Part shown: positions 53,398 to 64,000 of the stretch, piece after piece
Position numbering within the stretch: the stretch's first letter is position 1
Layout: the number at the start of each line of letters is the position of its first letter
Source: Mesodorylaimus sp. YZB2_4
Lineage: Eukaryota; Nematoda; Enoplea; Dorylaimida; Dorylaimidae
Direction of reading: 5' to 3'
DNA: 64,000 nt
Assembly (NCBI GenBank): GCA_030248295.1
Contig: JASANH010001708.1
Span: 124,001 to 188,000, forward strand
Position numbers and translations under genes: made by a program
The notes under the pieces: model-generated
Seen by the model: only the letters and a program-made list of their open reading frames with translations
Told to the model about the DNA's origin: nothing
Databases searched by the model: none

Positions 53398-55862
53398 GAT
53401 TCTGGCATTATAGATCATATCGGCTGTACTTGACTATGATTATGGGACTATGCATCTTCGCGAACATGGTAGTCAGGGCAACGCTAAGTATCGGAATGGT
53501 GTGTATGGTCAATACAACATCGACCGTTGGAGCAAATCGTACCGGACTCGAGGTCGACAATCAATGTGGTGCCAGTGACGGTAACGAAGAGGGTTACGGG
53601 GCAAGTTGTGGATTTTTGCGCATGTGGCCTGCACCTTTGACAGCGATTTCTTTCAGGGCCATGAGACATGGACTAGTGGCGAACAAAGTTTTATATTTTC
53701 TGCCATATACTGGGGAGGTGTACTATCCAGCATTCCAGCAGGACTATTCGCTGACCGATACAGCCCCAAGCGGCTGGTCCTTGCGTGCTTCGCACTCCAA
53801 ACACTCGGCTGCCTTCTCACTCCCTTGACTGTCAGCTATGGTGGCCTAATACCGATATTCATAGTTCGATTTCTCATGGGGGTTGGGGGACAGGTATGCA
53901 TATTTTGGACATCACATCATGAGATGACTGAAAGCTATTTTAGGCCGTGTTCAATTCTGCTATCGCTGTGATTTTAGCCAGATGGATTCCAACAGATGAA
54001 AGGTCGACCGTCATTGCTATGTACACTGGCGGTGAGTGTGTTCTGTCTTTACGATGGCCTGCATCACCAAGCCTTTTCTTATACCTACTGCAATAGTTCA
54101 AGCTGAAGTCCAAGTTCAAACTGTTTTGCAACCTAAAGCTGCGTAGGCTTGGAATGTATGTAACTCTGAGGAGTCAGCAGAAAGTGGGCATAGAACGATC
54201 TCTAGTCGCAGGCTGAGTGCGAGCACAAGCGCGTGAAGTGACCTACTGTACGAGCTTGCTCTCTGTTCCAGGAAATCAAGTAGGATACGTGATAGCTATG
54301 CCCTTAAACGCTTGGTTATGCCGTCAGAAGCAATTCTTAGGCGGATGGCCTTCTATATTTTACGTCAACGGTAAATGGGTTTCAGATCCCATGTTTCTAC
54401 AATATGTCTCCAACTTCGTTTTTAGGAATTATGATGCTCCTATCAATTATCCCATGGGCACTGTTCGTTTTCGACAAACCTGAACACTGCAAGTTGATTT
54501 CGGAGAGTGAGCTGCAGTATATACAGACGTCACTGAGTAACCAGAAAGTTGGAAGCAAGAAGGTACCCCTCTCCTGACTGATGGACAATCTTGTCACCAT
54601 CTCTGTTTCAGGGACTTCTGAAGCGTGTACCATGGTTGAAAATGTTCACGTCCATGGCCCTATGGAGTTGCATTATAGGCAACTTTGCCGCGTGCATAAT
54701 GGTAGCCACCTTGGAGTCGTATATACCCACGTACTTCAAACAAGCTTTGCATCTCGACCTGAAAAGCGTACGTTTAGCTAACCTAAAGCTAACGTTTAGC
54801 TAACCCTGGACCCGCAGTCTGCGACAAGTGATCATTCTACCCCTTTTTATCGACTCCTCAGAGTTAGAGCTCATATGTACATTCCAAGCCGAGGCAGCCC
54901 AAACCGAACACTGAGTAAGGAAACTGAACCCGACCCGACCTGAGATCTGCAATTCAAAACCCGCAAGCCCCAGAAACTGTTTCTTAGTCTCGCGCCGAAA
55001 CAGTCTCTTTTCTTCAGAATGGCATGCTCAGCTCATTGCCATATTTGGCCCAATGGGTGTCGAAAATGCTCTTTGGCATTGTAGCTGATGCATTGAAAAC
55101 AAAGACATCTCTAAGTCACACGTGGATATGTCGTTTGTCGAACTGCCTCAGTAAGTCCTGTTCATTGCTGAGCAAAGTGACGCTCAGAAATGTTTTTCCT
55201 TCTGCAGACACATTCGTCGCTGGAGCACTTCTGATCGCGTGCGGATACATGGACTGCAGTCATACCGCTTTGGCCATATTTTTCTTGACAGCTGCCAATT
55301 TCGCGTCATCTGGTCAAGTAACCGGGTACTTCACGAGCTTAGTTTGCATAGCTCCAGCCTACACAGGTTTGGTGAATGCATTCGCAAGATTCTCTGGCCA
55401 AGTGGCTTCAGTGATAGCACCCTACATCGTTGGGGCCATTACTGTCGAGGTCAGTGGACCAGCAATCTGGGTTAGCATAAAGTTCACACAGCAAATTTCA
55501 GGGCACAGCAGAAGAATGGAAGCTTGTTTATTACATCACCGCTGCAACACTGATCATCACTGGAGCTCACTTCATGTTTTTCGGATCCAGTAAGTACTTC
55601 CACAGATGAACCCTCCGCATTTTTCTGGGCTACGTGTCACATGCAGCATCTCCCACTGCACCTTTCAACCAGCCTATTTCTATTTTCAGCCGACGTGCAG
55701 CCTTGGGCTGTCATACCAGTCGAGCGTGCTAACACAATCGTCAAAACCAAGAAAACTGATGTCGGGTTTGAAGCTATAGACGTGAATAAATTATCAGCGA
55801 AGCATGATAGCCAGGGTTTGATAGGAATACTGCCCAGCGCAGATTCAAAAATTCAATGCTGA
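53398..55862 (+). CDS. SLC17-family anion transporter (sialin/VGLUT/Na-phosphate type), 5' end uncertain
   Basis: The 3' exons fit in phase: 53944-54031, 54272-54370, 54426-54562, 54612-54767, 55018-55150, 55208-55449, 55502-55589 and 55690-55862. The preceding exon ends at 53893, and an earlier exon starts 53398. Landmarks: FWHYRSYRLYLTMIMGLCIF (TM1), FIFSAIYWGGVLSSIPAGLF with DRYSPKR after TM2, FLMGVGGQ, the ARWIPTDERS loop, GGWPSIFYV, LESYIPTYFKQALHL, AQWVSKMLFGIVAD, FARFSGQVASVIAPYIVG, EWKLVYYITAATLIITGAHF and a terminal DVQPWAV. This is a 12-TM major-facilitator protein carrying organic anions or phosphate. Splicing between 53520 and 53680 is unresolved; a donor after RTGLE with an acceptor before GHETW fits the phase. 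The first exon was not found. Confidence 0.85.
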
Positions 55863-56091
55863 TGCTCCTTCAGTCACTACTATTCGTGGATGGCATAAAC
55901 CATATGTCAATACCCATATGCAGTAACACCAATCATATTGTTTCTTACTGTAGCTTGTATTTTCTATTAGTCGTGCAATTTACACATTCTGCTCTCTGCA
56001 AGGACCTGACCAAGGCAAGCAACAGTTAGACTGACCGATCAGGCTTGCTACTTGATATTCCAAGTTTTCACTGCTGTGAGGTGCTCTGTCG

Positions 56092-56097
56092 AATAAA
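56092..56097 (+). terminator. Polyadenylation signal AATAAA after the SLC17 gene
   Basis: It lies 230 bases after the stop codon. Confidence 0.5.
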
Positions 56098-56180
56098 ATC
56101 GGTACATTTGTAACCCTCGTGCCTGGTGGGTCATGGTGAGTGGGAGAGAATAATTGACCTCACCCTGGCTGGGAGACCTT

Positions 56181-56209
56181 AACCCCTCGGGTTGATGTTT
56201 CAGCCGTAG
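56181..56209 (-). repeat. Dispersed repeat copy 4
   Basis: GGGTTGATGTTTCAGCCG matches 18882-18908 and, reversed, 27473 and 36210. Confidence 0.6.
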
Positions 56210-56288
56210 GCATAGTCGCAAGACTTGCCTTGCTCCAGACGGAGTTTGTCTCTTTTACGCATTTTAGGCTTGGTTACACATATTACAC

Positions 56289-57382
56289 TTGCGCCTAACA
56301 AGAAAGCATAAACCCAACAAATATAATTTTGTCCACTGTGTCTTCTGTGGCGTACTTTTTGTGGCCCGAGTAAGATCCGGCAAGCTTGTGCACCCCGACC
56401 GAACGTGCTCAGTGCCAAGAAGGGACATAAGGGATGGAGTGCTTACTCTGTCCAACGCAGTTGAGTATGTCAATGAGAACAAAATGGGTGCCATGCTGTT
56501 GTCCGTCGACGTCGACGACATGTCGGCGTTTGACATAATCGAGTGGGAGTATATGCAACGTTTGCTAGAATGGTTCAGATTGGGCGAGGGGTTCCAGAAA
56601 TGGGTAGGAATAATTTACAAGAGTGGCCTAGTTGCGTCTTAGCTTCTTACGGGAGCACATCGCCACAATAGGCACTACGATAGCACATTCGGAAGTTTCC
56701 CTGTTAGGCAGGATTCATGAAGCAAATACATATTTTCTTTCAAAGTTGTGGAATCTTGGATCAGTAATTGCACCCAATACTCATTTCCAAAATTCACAGA
56801 AAGAATGATTGACAATTATCTTTGGCATCCAGCCAAAGTCAACAAAATAAACAAAGTAGTGCTGAAGAGGAGCAAAGACCTGGGCGGAATAGGCTACCCG
56901 GACATGGGCTGGAAGATACTCGCTTTTAGGTTGATATTACTCCTTAGAAGAACCCTGGCGCGACAGGAAGCTGTGTGGCACAGATGATTCGACTACTTTT
57001 TCGACCGAGTTATGCATGCAAAGTTATGCCGCGTAGTAGAAACAAAAACACCTCGTCTGTGCCAGATATAAGAAGGGCCGAGCTTACAATAAAACTTCAA
57101 GCTGCTTGACCAGCACAGCGTCGGACTGGACACGAAAATGTACCCGATAAAGCATGTCAAAACGAAAGTGCCCTATAAACACTTGATGGAGAAGAAGACA
57201 GGGAAGGCCACAGCTGCCATGCAAAGTTACTGGCGTGAAAAGTTGAGTACAACTAATCTGGACTTCAGGGCCTACTGGAGACTAAACACGAGCAAACAAG
57301 TGGGTGGTCTGACCATGCAGGTCGATACACTACAGTATCTTGTACAAGGCACTGTACAATACACTAAGAGTAGGATCACTAA
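56289..57382 (+). mobile_element. Non-LTR retrotransposon (LINE) relic, 5' portion
   Basis: Pieces of a LINE reverse transcriptase are readable. LLSVDVDDMSAFDIIEWEYM (palm motif A, altered) is followed by FRLGEGFQKWVGIIYKSG. The YADD region appears deleted. Thumb/post-RT sequence follows from 56748: MIDNYLWHPAKVNK and LGGIGYPDMGWKILAFRL. From 57138 come MYPIKHVKTKVPYKHLMEKK and WRLNTSKQ. The frame that is open at 57378 continues exactly at 60651 after removing the Harbinger element. It is internally deleted and has several stops. Confidence 0.8.
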
Positions 57383-57744
57383 AGGCCGTAGTATAGTTCG
57401 ATGCGATGCGTCATACGCGTGCACTTTTCGGTTCACCCCTTTTCCGAGCACTCTTCACGTCCATCGGGATAAGCTTATTTCCCATCGTAAAGAGATATAA
57501 CTATACTATAGGATCGCCGTCGCACAAGCGATGCGTGCGCAATAAGCGGTCGCAAGGCTTATTGAAGTTAACTTTGTTCAACTTTCGTTAGCGGTCCCAG
57601 TTTCTTGAAATCCGTTTCGAGGATTTTTGCGAGGGGTTTTTGAAACGGACTGAAAATGCCATTTTTCGAATGGATTCGCAGGTGGGAATCTCGATACGAA
57701 GATCGGTCAGCGATAGAAACGAGCGCGGTAGCGGGCGGGGGAAT

Positions 57745-57862
57745 TAAAAAAGTGCTGATTAGGGAAGTGAAAACCGCGCTTTCTTTACGATTGCAAGGAA
57801 AAATCTTACCATGATTCAGTGAAATGTGCAAATGCTTGGATGGAAATCGAGAATTCATCCTC
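57745..57862 (+). pseudogene. MADF/Myb-SANT-like accessory protein remnant of the Harbinger element
   Basis: LIREVKTAL in one frame continues after a one-base shift as LYDCKEKSYHDSVKCANAWM and EIENSS. That is the MADF pattern (two basic/hydrophobic helices, then NAWxEI). The frame then breaks. Harbinger elements encode such a DNA-binding partner needed for transposase import and target binding. Confidence 0.65.
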
Positions 57863-59169
57863 ATATATTTCCCGATTTTAGAGGTATGTAAATCAAGCTT
57901 CCGCGGCTTTCTGATGGTTTAGTAATGATCGAAAAGGGAGGCTACAGCTGTCACGGACCCGTGAAAGATTATGACTCCGTTTCTATTCATGCAGTTTTGA
58001 ATAATTAACTCTAGATAATTCCTCGCATGCGTTATAGGGATACGAATCGATTTGCGAATCTCCACCACATATGGGAAGAAGAAAAAACCAAAGAGCCCCC
58101 AGTCTCCAGCTCGCCGAAAACAAAGCAGTGGATTTTCATGGAGGAGTGCTATTTCTTACGAATTTATTGAACCCAGAAAGTATGCATTTTTCTGATTTAG
58201 TACTTCTCACATTCTTGGTAGACTATATGGATATCCTATTGCCATCTCTATTGTTTTTCGGCAATATTTACCAACCTTGATTTCTCATGCTTTATAGACG
58301 ATATCGAACTTACAGAGAGCTGAGTGACGCACTCGCAATTCCTTCAACAGAGGACGATCAGTTGTTGCTTCAGAGCCTATTACAGTACAATCTACCATTA
58401 CGCGATCGAGGAAGGGCACTGGAGTTCTCGTTTTGACGTTGGTAAGCTGTACAACTGAGTTAGCCATCTTAGAGAGCACGTTAGAACAATAGTGATCAGC
58501 ATTTTTAATTTTACAGTCCACGTTAACTGGTAGTGACAATCACTTATTGCAAGCACCATCACTTCGCGAGAGCCAAAGCGTAAATCACAAGACACAAATA
58601 TCGACGATGACATAAGAAATTTCATAGCCGATCGAACTGAAAGTCGAAAAAGGCGCGTCGATCATTTTGGTAAGATGCCTTACTTTATCGCCCCTATTCT
58701 CTGGGTTAAATGCTAGTTAATTTACAGGAATGTTGGTCGAGACGACTTCGTAAGTCGCGTTCGCGCCAAAGGCGCTTCGCATGAAAGTTATGCAAGCTTT
58801 GGATGAATTCGCAGATGAAGGAAATCAGATGATATAGATACAGGAGGCACAAAGGAGGATGATTTGATTCGTTGTTAATGTGAGGCATTTCACCAAAAAT
58901 CCAAAAGTAGAAGTTTGCCAACCAATCCTTTTATTTCCCGCTCAAAGAGTTAACCTCGATTACCAGCATATTGCCACCACTTCGCCAGCAGCAGACAAAA
59001 TAATCAGCTAATGATTCACGCCAACTCCTTGCAATCTCATCATAATTATTGCACGCCCTGCCCAAATCGAAACCACAGCAGCATCATTCGCCTCCATTCT
59101 CAGGGTCGGCACCATCTTCACAGTGTAATCGACAAAATGCGGGGACGTACTTAATTTTATCTGATGACT

Positions 59170-60391
59170 TACTATTCGACTTCTTTGGAAGTTATGTAGC
59201 TCAATTGCTCCATGGTTGAGCGATTCATGTTCTGCACAAAGTTCGATTCGATAAAAATTCTCCAGCGCAAAGAATCCGACGCATTCTCAATCTCGACGGC
59301 GCGCTGAGACGAAAATTGAAAATTCGCTTGCCTCAGTCAAGTTTCCTTTTTTATTCCTGCCCGCATGATTGAATGTTTCAACGGAAATGCTCATCGGCGA
59401 CAAAGACGTGCGAACTCTGTATCAGCCCCTGGTAGCTTTTCACTCCTATATTTCAAAGCAAAAACACAATTAAGAGGCAAAAAGGATCGAATGTATCCGT
59501 TTACCTGGATCCCAAGCGATTCCTCATAGTCTTTCTACCAAAAGCTGAATTTGCAAATATACCGCCCGCTTCCCCCATACTCCGATGTCCACGAGTGTGA
59601 AACAGTAGTTTGCATCTGCACAGCTAGCAAGCGATCGAAAACGTCCCTTTGTAATTATGAAACAAGCTTCCGCTATTTGGTGGGCCTACAAGGAAATCGT
59701 TTAGTGTAAATATGTAATCCATTTACCGATCTACAGTACATATCCTACAAGTATTTGTCGAGAATCATTGCACATATTACATATACCTTGATCTCGACGT
59801 GCTTTCCGTCAATCGCTCCGACACAATTAGGAAAGTTCCACAAACGCCAAAAATCTTTGGCGATTTGTTGCCACTGCGACAAGGTCGGTACTCCCAAATA
59901 TTCTGGTTGAAGGACATGCCAAATTGCTTTGCATGTTTCAATAAAAATCTGATTTGCTGTCTTTTAACCAATACGATCACGAACAGCGGCGTATTTCTGG
60001 CTTTCTCCATGAGCTAGGAGCCTATTATTCAAGCATGAAATCCGTGTGAGAGAGCAGCTATAATATATCAAAAATTTTATTCACCTCAGAGTGAGAGCCA
60101 GTCGCTGCTCAGCTGGAATCGGATATCGGTGATTTTTCTTTTTTTCGATCAATGGACGAACTTCTTGCAGCAAATCGTCAAAACGCTGCTTGTTCATGCG
60201 GAATAGGAAAAATGGTGCTCTTCGTCCATTTCTCTGACATCTCTGCACAATAAATTGAATTCACTTTGAAAAATTCTACTTTCATTAATGGGACGCACAT
60301 AAAATTTCCGTTTGCGTTTATTCTTCAGTTGAAGCTGACGGCGGCGTGCGATAAGGACTAAAAACTCTGCATCAGTATCTGAATCGCTCAT
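59170..60391 (-). pseudogene. Harbinger (HARBI1-like) transposase, disabled
   Basis: It starts MSDSDTDAEFLVLIARRRQL at 60391. A frameshift at a T-run near 60208 separates REMDEEHHF from FRMNKQRFDDLLQEVRPLIE and IPAEQRLALTLR. A small intron follows. Then comes HGESQKYAAVRDRIG, a TAA at 59964-59966, and [40 protein letters not shown] and DGKHVEIK, where the GAIDGKH Asp is the first catalytic residue. After a second intron, PPNSGSLFHNYKGTF and ADANYCFTLVDIG (second catalytic Asp) occur in shifted frames, then GGIFANSAFG. The C-terminal blocks LSARRR and LHNF are recognisable. At least four lesions make it non-functional as read. Confidence 0.85.
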
Positions 60392-60650
60392 GTTTTCAAA
60401 ACGCCGATACGAAAGAAAAATGAAGAAGAATCACGTTTGAGTTTGCCCAACAACCTCGAAACTGCCGCACCCAACTATACTATAGCGCAGCGAATGCATC
60501 GCATCGCAAGGGAAAATTTGATCGCATCGCATGGATTTAGCAATTTGGCGCATCGGAACGTGACGCATCGCACAGCTTCACGTCGCATCGCATTGGTACC
60601 GATCGCATCGCACATAACACGTCGCATCGCATCGAACTATACTACGGCCT

Positions 60651-60870
60651 TAACTTCCCAGATATAGATGAGTCGTGTAAGTGCTGTAGGAGAGTAGCGG
60701 GCCAGAGTATCCGGGAGGATGGATACCATGTTTTCATAGAGTGCCGAAGAGTAATCGGGCTCTGGAAGAAAGTGGAAGGTCTTCTCCAAAGAATGGATCC
60801 TTCCATCAAGATCAGAGATGAGAACAAGATATTCGGTCTGGCTGGCGTAAAAAGCAAAGCTTGCTCGTGA
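60651..60870 (+). mobile_element. LINE relic, 3' portion (zinc-knuckle-like C-terminus)
   Basis: It continues the LINE frame: NFPDIDESCKCCRRVAGQ, then DGYHVFIECRRVIGLWKKVE, i.e. C-x-C...H...C ahead of a Trp, the common C-terminal module of LINE ORF2 proteins. It ends at TGA 60868-60870. A degraded A-rich tail may follow near 61070-61100. Confidence 0.8.
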
Positions 60871-62076
60871 CAGCGAATATAGTTTTGCACTCAGCCCAGA
60901 GATGTGTCTGGTTCGCCAGAATGGACTTCGAGGAAAAAAAAACTGGTAGATTTATGGGAATCACTGAGGAAGAGACTCTGGGTCTTGAAAAAGAGGGCTC
61001 AATTCATTTTAGACACGCATCGGTTTGAGGATACGTTTCTGAAGTCTTTTTTCCAGCAAGAATTGAAAAATATAAAATAGAATAAAAACAATATTAAAAC
61101 AAGGGTTTATCTTTGATCTTTGAACAAGGGATTAGTCGACCACTTTTTCGTTTTCTTTGTGGGGACTGAAGGATGAATTGCGTGATGTGCGTCTGATTTT
61201 GCACCCTTCACGTGCCAAAGTTAAGTAAGAAAAGCTAATCGAAAAAAAAGATCCGACTGCAGGACTGAGGAGCCTACATTTTTTAGAAATTTTTGTGGGC
61301 TTAAAGACGAAGTACACTCAAGAATCAAGGTCGGAATATTGAAAAGAAAGTATGATATTTAGATTCATCACTCGCGCTTTATAGGGGGTGGCCGAAATTT
61401 CGGACCGCTATCTCAATTATTTCAATATCTCAGGGGTCCCCCTTTAACAATCGAAAATTCTACATAGATGCTGGAGGTTTAGAATTTCGGCTACCCCACT
61501 GGCTGCTGAATCTGAATATTAAACTCTTTTTTCAATACCCCGGCATTAATTCTGGAGTGCACTTACGATTACTGTAGTCAGCCTGTTTGCGTAGCTGGCC
61601 AGCAGTCAAACCTTATTCGCAAGGCTGTGCGGGGACCGGCACACACAGCAGCTTCCCTCTGCGTGTCTCCACTAGGAGCACCTCCACGCGAGGGCATCCT
61701 GAACCACACACTGATATCCTTGGACCATGGTAAGTGTCCTGTGAGCCTGTCGGTATTCGACAGCCGACTGACCCCTCGTTTGGGTTCCGTCTCTCCACTC
61801 GGGGCACCTCGACGGTACCTGGTGAGTCACCCACGACATGGAGTGCAAACCAGCGAGGGTCAGCGAGGGTTTGTGGCTCGCAAACCAACCTCCACCACCG
61901 GGAATCGAACCAGGGTGTACCTAGCAATACGGGCAGACAAACGTCGAACCGCGCGCACCACCATGGCCGCGGGATCCTGTATTTGCCATTGACATTCAAC
62001 AAACATGCATTAGCATCTACAGTATAGAAACCGGATACGGCCTACAGCACAAACAGCTAAGACCTTGCGCATACTG
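60871..62076. repeat. Repeat-rich interval including a tRNA-like SINE
   Basis: At 61897-61970 the minus strand has CCTGGTTCGATTCCCGGTGG (B-box). The preceding 61660-61880 holds two related segments beginning GTCTC-CACT and containing GGCACCTC/GAGCACCTC. It is probably a SINE. There is no gene. Confidence 0.45.
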
Positions 62077-63886
62077 TTATATTTGCGACACATCAGGTTG
62101 ACTGAGAGCTTTAAATCGAACCAGTCGTTCTTCCCTCCTTCTTGAATGACCAGTGAAGATCCTTTTGACGTGGTCACGTACAGCGTCGCGTTCTCGAGTG
62201 CTCAAGTCTGGAAAATCTTGCAATTGAGATTCTAGTCGAGTGCCCAAATCTCTAGTCGACGTAAACTTGTTAACCCCAGAACCTGAGCTCTCTGTCATTG
62301 ATTCATCATCTTGTACAGTTATCTCAGTTTGCGTCGATGCCAGCCTCATATGAGACAGCTTTTGATACCCGTTCAAAAGACGGTCTTCGAACCCGGCGCC
62401 AACAAAAATTCGAGTAACCCATCCGCCTTTTTTATGAATCATTTTTCTGATGAAAGTTCTAGCTGCGATTTCTGCAGCTTTGCGATCATGATCACTTTTC
62501 GAGTGGTCCTTACTGGCAGCAGCAGCCTGAGCCGCCATTAGACCCAAAGCGTGTCCTTCGCTCAGCGATTTTCGATAATCTTCCATGATCGATTGACCAA
62601 TGATGACGGACAAGTGTTCCATGTCGTACTGAATAATATTGACGCACATGGAGAAAAGAGAGATGCCCACAATGATGAATATGAAGTCAGCCAATGTACG
62701 CGTGCGGTCATCACGGCTAGACTCGTAGTCACCCAATCCGAGTGTTGTGACGGAGACCACAAAGTAGTAAAATGCTTCGAAGTAAGTCCATCGTTGTCCG
62801 TTTCTAATATACCTTTCGCACAAGTAGAAGTAGAGAGAGCTCAGCAGAATCCATACCAGACACATGAGTATGGCCAGGGGGAATGGAAGGAGTCCTCTTT
62901 GCTCTTGTTTCTTCTTCTCTACTTCATCGTCGTGCGCTACTTTGGCCAAATGGATGACATTTGGCATATCGCCTGGTATCCCTTCGTGATTGATCGGCTG
63001 TTTCGACAATTCGGCTTTTGTCGGTGCTGGTGCCACTTTGGATTTAAACGAAGATGATACAGACTTCAACAATTTATTTACCCGTTTCCACGCGAGGCCT
63101 GACCATTTGGCCATCAAGAAACCCGTATCAGTTACAGTAAGCACCATGACGGGGATGCCGCAGATTGTGTAGATCATCGTGAATACCTGCCCTCCCGTTG
63201 TGCACGGGGCGATCGTACCGAAACCTGAAAACAGCGCAAGGCTGAAACCTGTTCTAAAATCGTAATCCTCAGTGAAAGAGTCTTTAAACATAATAAGGTA
63301 TATCATACTAACCGATGGTGGTGTACAAGGTGTTGGCATAGAACAGGGATGACCAGAAATCATAGGCGCATGCAATCGTTGCATTCGGCGTGCCAAAGTC
63401 GGGGTTCTGAAACGATAAGCAAGGGTGAATTCTTTTTTGCCATTAATTGCTGTGTCGCAAATGGACATGCTTCTGATCGTGAGTGTGCTCCGTGGTATGG
63501 TAAAGAGAAAAATCAGAGCGAGCCCGCCTCCATCTGCCCCAATAGCTGATGCTTACTCCAGACTTTTCTATAGCGTAGAATATTCCTGCCCCAGTGAAGG
63601 CATATACTGCCAGAATAGCGACACTGGACATTCGCCTCAAGATCGAATCCTCGTCCGACCATGTTCTCGAGATGCATCCGCACAGCGACTCATCGTCATC
63701 CAGTCTTGGGGCTTGCAGAACATGTCTCCAATCACTGTGCGCCCAAGCTTGTTTCTGAGCTTGGACTCGCCTCGTTCTGCGAGCTTGACCACTAAGACGA
63801 CCATAAGCGCTAAAATGTCAAAGTTCATATAACATGGGGCTCATCAACGCGACGGCATCTTACTCGTTTTCACGCCCGAATAGCAT
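62077..63886 (-). CDS. Two-pore-domain potassium channel, TWiK family
   Basis: Four exons in phase: 63864-63886 (MLFGREN), 63557-63809, 63313-63406 and 62077-63224, giving 505 aa. TM1 is SSVAILAVYAFTGAGIFYAI ending at E, the usual K2P start. The extracellular cap region includes NPDFGTPNATIAC with a glycosylation site. Pore 1 is LYTTIGFGTIAP. TM2 follows with YTICGIPVMVLTVTDTG, the classic K2P GIP motif. TM3 is FPLAILMCLVWILLSSLYFY. Pore 2 is SVTTLGLGDYESS, with GLGD as in nematode TWK channels. TM4 is DFIFIIVGISLFSMCVNII. A ~200-aa cytosolic tail is Ser/Arg-rich. It conducts background K+ current and sets the resting potential. The short first exon is supported by a GTAAGA donor and phase agreement. 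Confidence 0.92.
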
Positions 63887-64000
63887 AATTGCAATCTTAT
63901 GCACGCCAATTGCGAGCCGCAACCGCCTCGAGTGGGGACTCGAATACTTGCTTTCTAGAGGACGCGCCTTTTCTTTTACCCAATTCTGGTCTTGTGAACT
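63887..64000. other. Upstream flank of the K2P gene
   Basis: It is too short to judge. No promoter element is recognised. Confidence 0.3.

Larger units (their letters stand above)
57380..60653. mobile_element. PIF/Harbinger DNA transposon (3,268 bp) with TAA target duplication, inserted in the LINE
   Basis: Element ends are 57383 and 60650. The terminal inverted repeat AGGCCGTAGTATAGTTCGAT continues GCGATGCG at the left and is exactly mirrored at the right. TAA is duplicated at 57380-57382 and 60651-60653. Subterminal zones are packed with GCATCGCA-type motifs, about eight between 60490 and 60632 and others at 57400-57410 and 57525. The element carries a decayed DDE transposase (minus strand) and a decayed MADF-domain gene (plus strand), the usual two-gene plan of Harbinger elements. 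AACTATACTATAG appears again internally at both ends (57500 and 60473). Confidence 0.93.

Noticed and set aside
1..64000. CRISPR array, bacterial operon, phage or plasmid system
   Set aside because: Spliced genes, metazoan protein families and AATAAA signals show animal nuclear DNA. No regularly spaced direct repeats with unique spacers were seen.

Overview
This window is nuclear DNA from a small-intron animal. Genes are split by short GT-AG introns (about 40-100 bp are common), carry AATAAA signals, and encode metazoan proteins: a G-protein beta subunit, a two-pore K+ channel, a neuropeptide-type GPCR, an SLC17 transporter, a DUF229 protein, Kunitz proteins, C-type-lectin-like domains, a myristoylatable globin and CDK20. 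DUF229, TWiK-type K2P, N-myristoyl globin and FLYWCH/MULE elements together suggest an ecdysozoan, most likely a nematode or a relative. The sequence alone does not fix the phylum; mites or tardigrades are not excluded.

Layout. 1-450: 5' end of an ankyrin (ANKRD34-like) gene, minus strand. 1.3-4.7 kb: DUF229 gene, plus. 5-18.3 kb: a run of minus-strand genes: a four-Kunitz secreted protein, an FHA-like/RING/B-box/coiled-coil protein, a damaged C-type-lectin gene, an unrecognised one-TM candidate, ASNSD1, C2orf69 and a globin. 19.3-26.5 kb: plus-strand CDK20, an F-box/LRR protein, an unrecognised multi-pass membrane protein and a secreted Pro/Gly-rich protein. 26.5-31.5 kb: no recognisable gene, but MITE-like and tRNA-derived repeats. 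31.6-34.7 kb: Gbeta (340 aa in two exons), minus. 35-50 kb: mostly repeats, including two decaying FLYWCH/MULE copies, Harbinger-type MITEs and hairpins, with a second ANKRD34-like gene (40.5-41.6 kb, plus) and a tyrosine-kinase-like gene (42-43 kb, minus). 51-56 kb: GPCR and SLC17 transporter, plus. 56.3-60.9 kb: a LINE relic split by a PIF/Harbinger element. 62-63.9 kb: K2P channel, minus.

How the genes relate. These are ordinary chromosomal genes rather than a visible pathway cluster. C2orf69 and ASNSD1 are close and co-oriented, with a 3' splice acceptor just before the ASNSD1 start, which would suit trans-splicing or an operon. Signalling genes (Gbeta, FMRFamide-type GPCR, K2P, SLC17) are scattered. 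The clearest structural story is a 3.27 kb Harbinger element with a TAA target duplication sitting inside a LINE whose reading frame rejoins exactly across the insertion, plus smaller TAA-flanked relatives elsewhere in the window.

Coordinates of multi-exon genes were inferred by eye from splice motifs and reading-frame phase. UTRs and first exons are mostly not defined.
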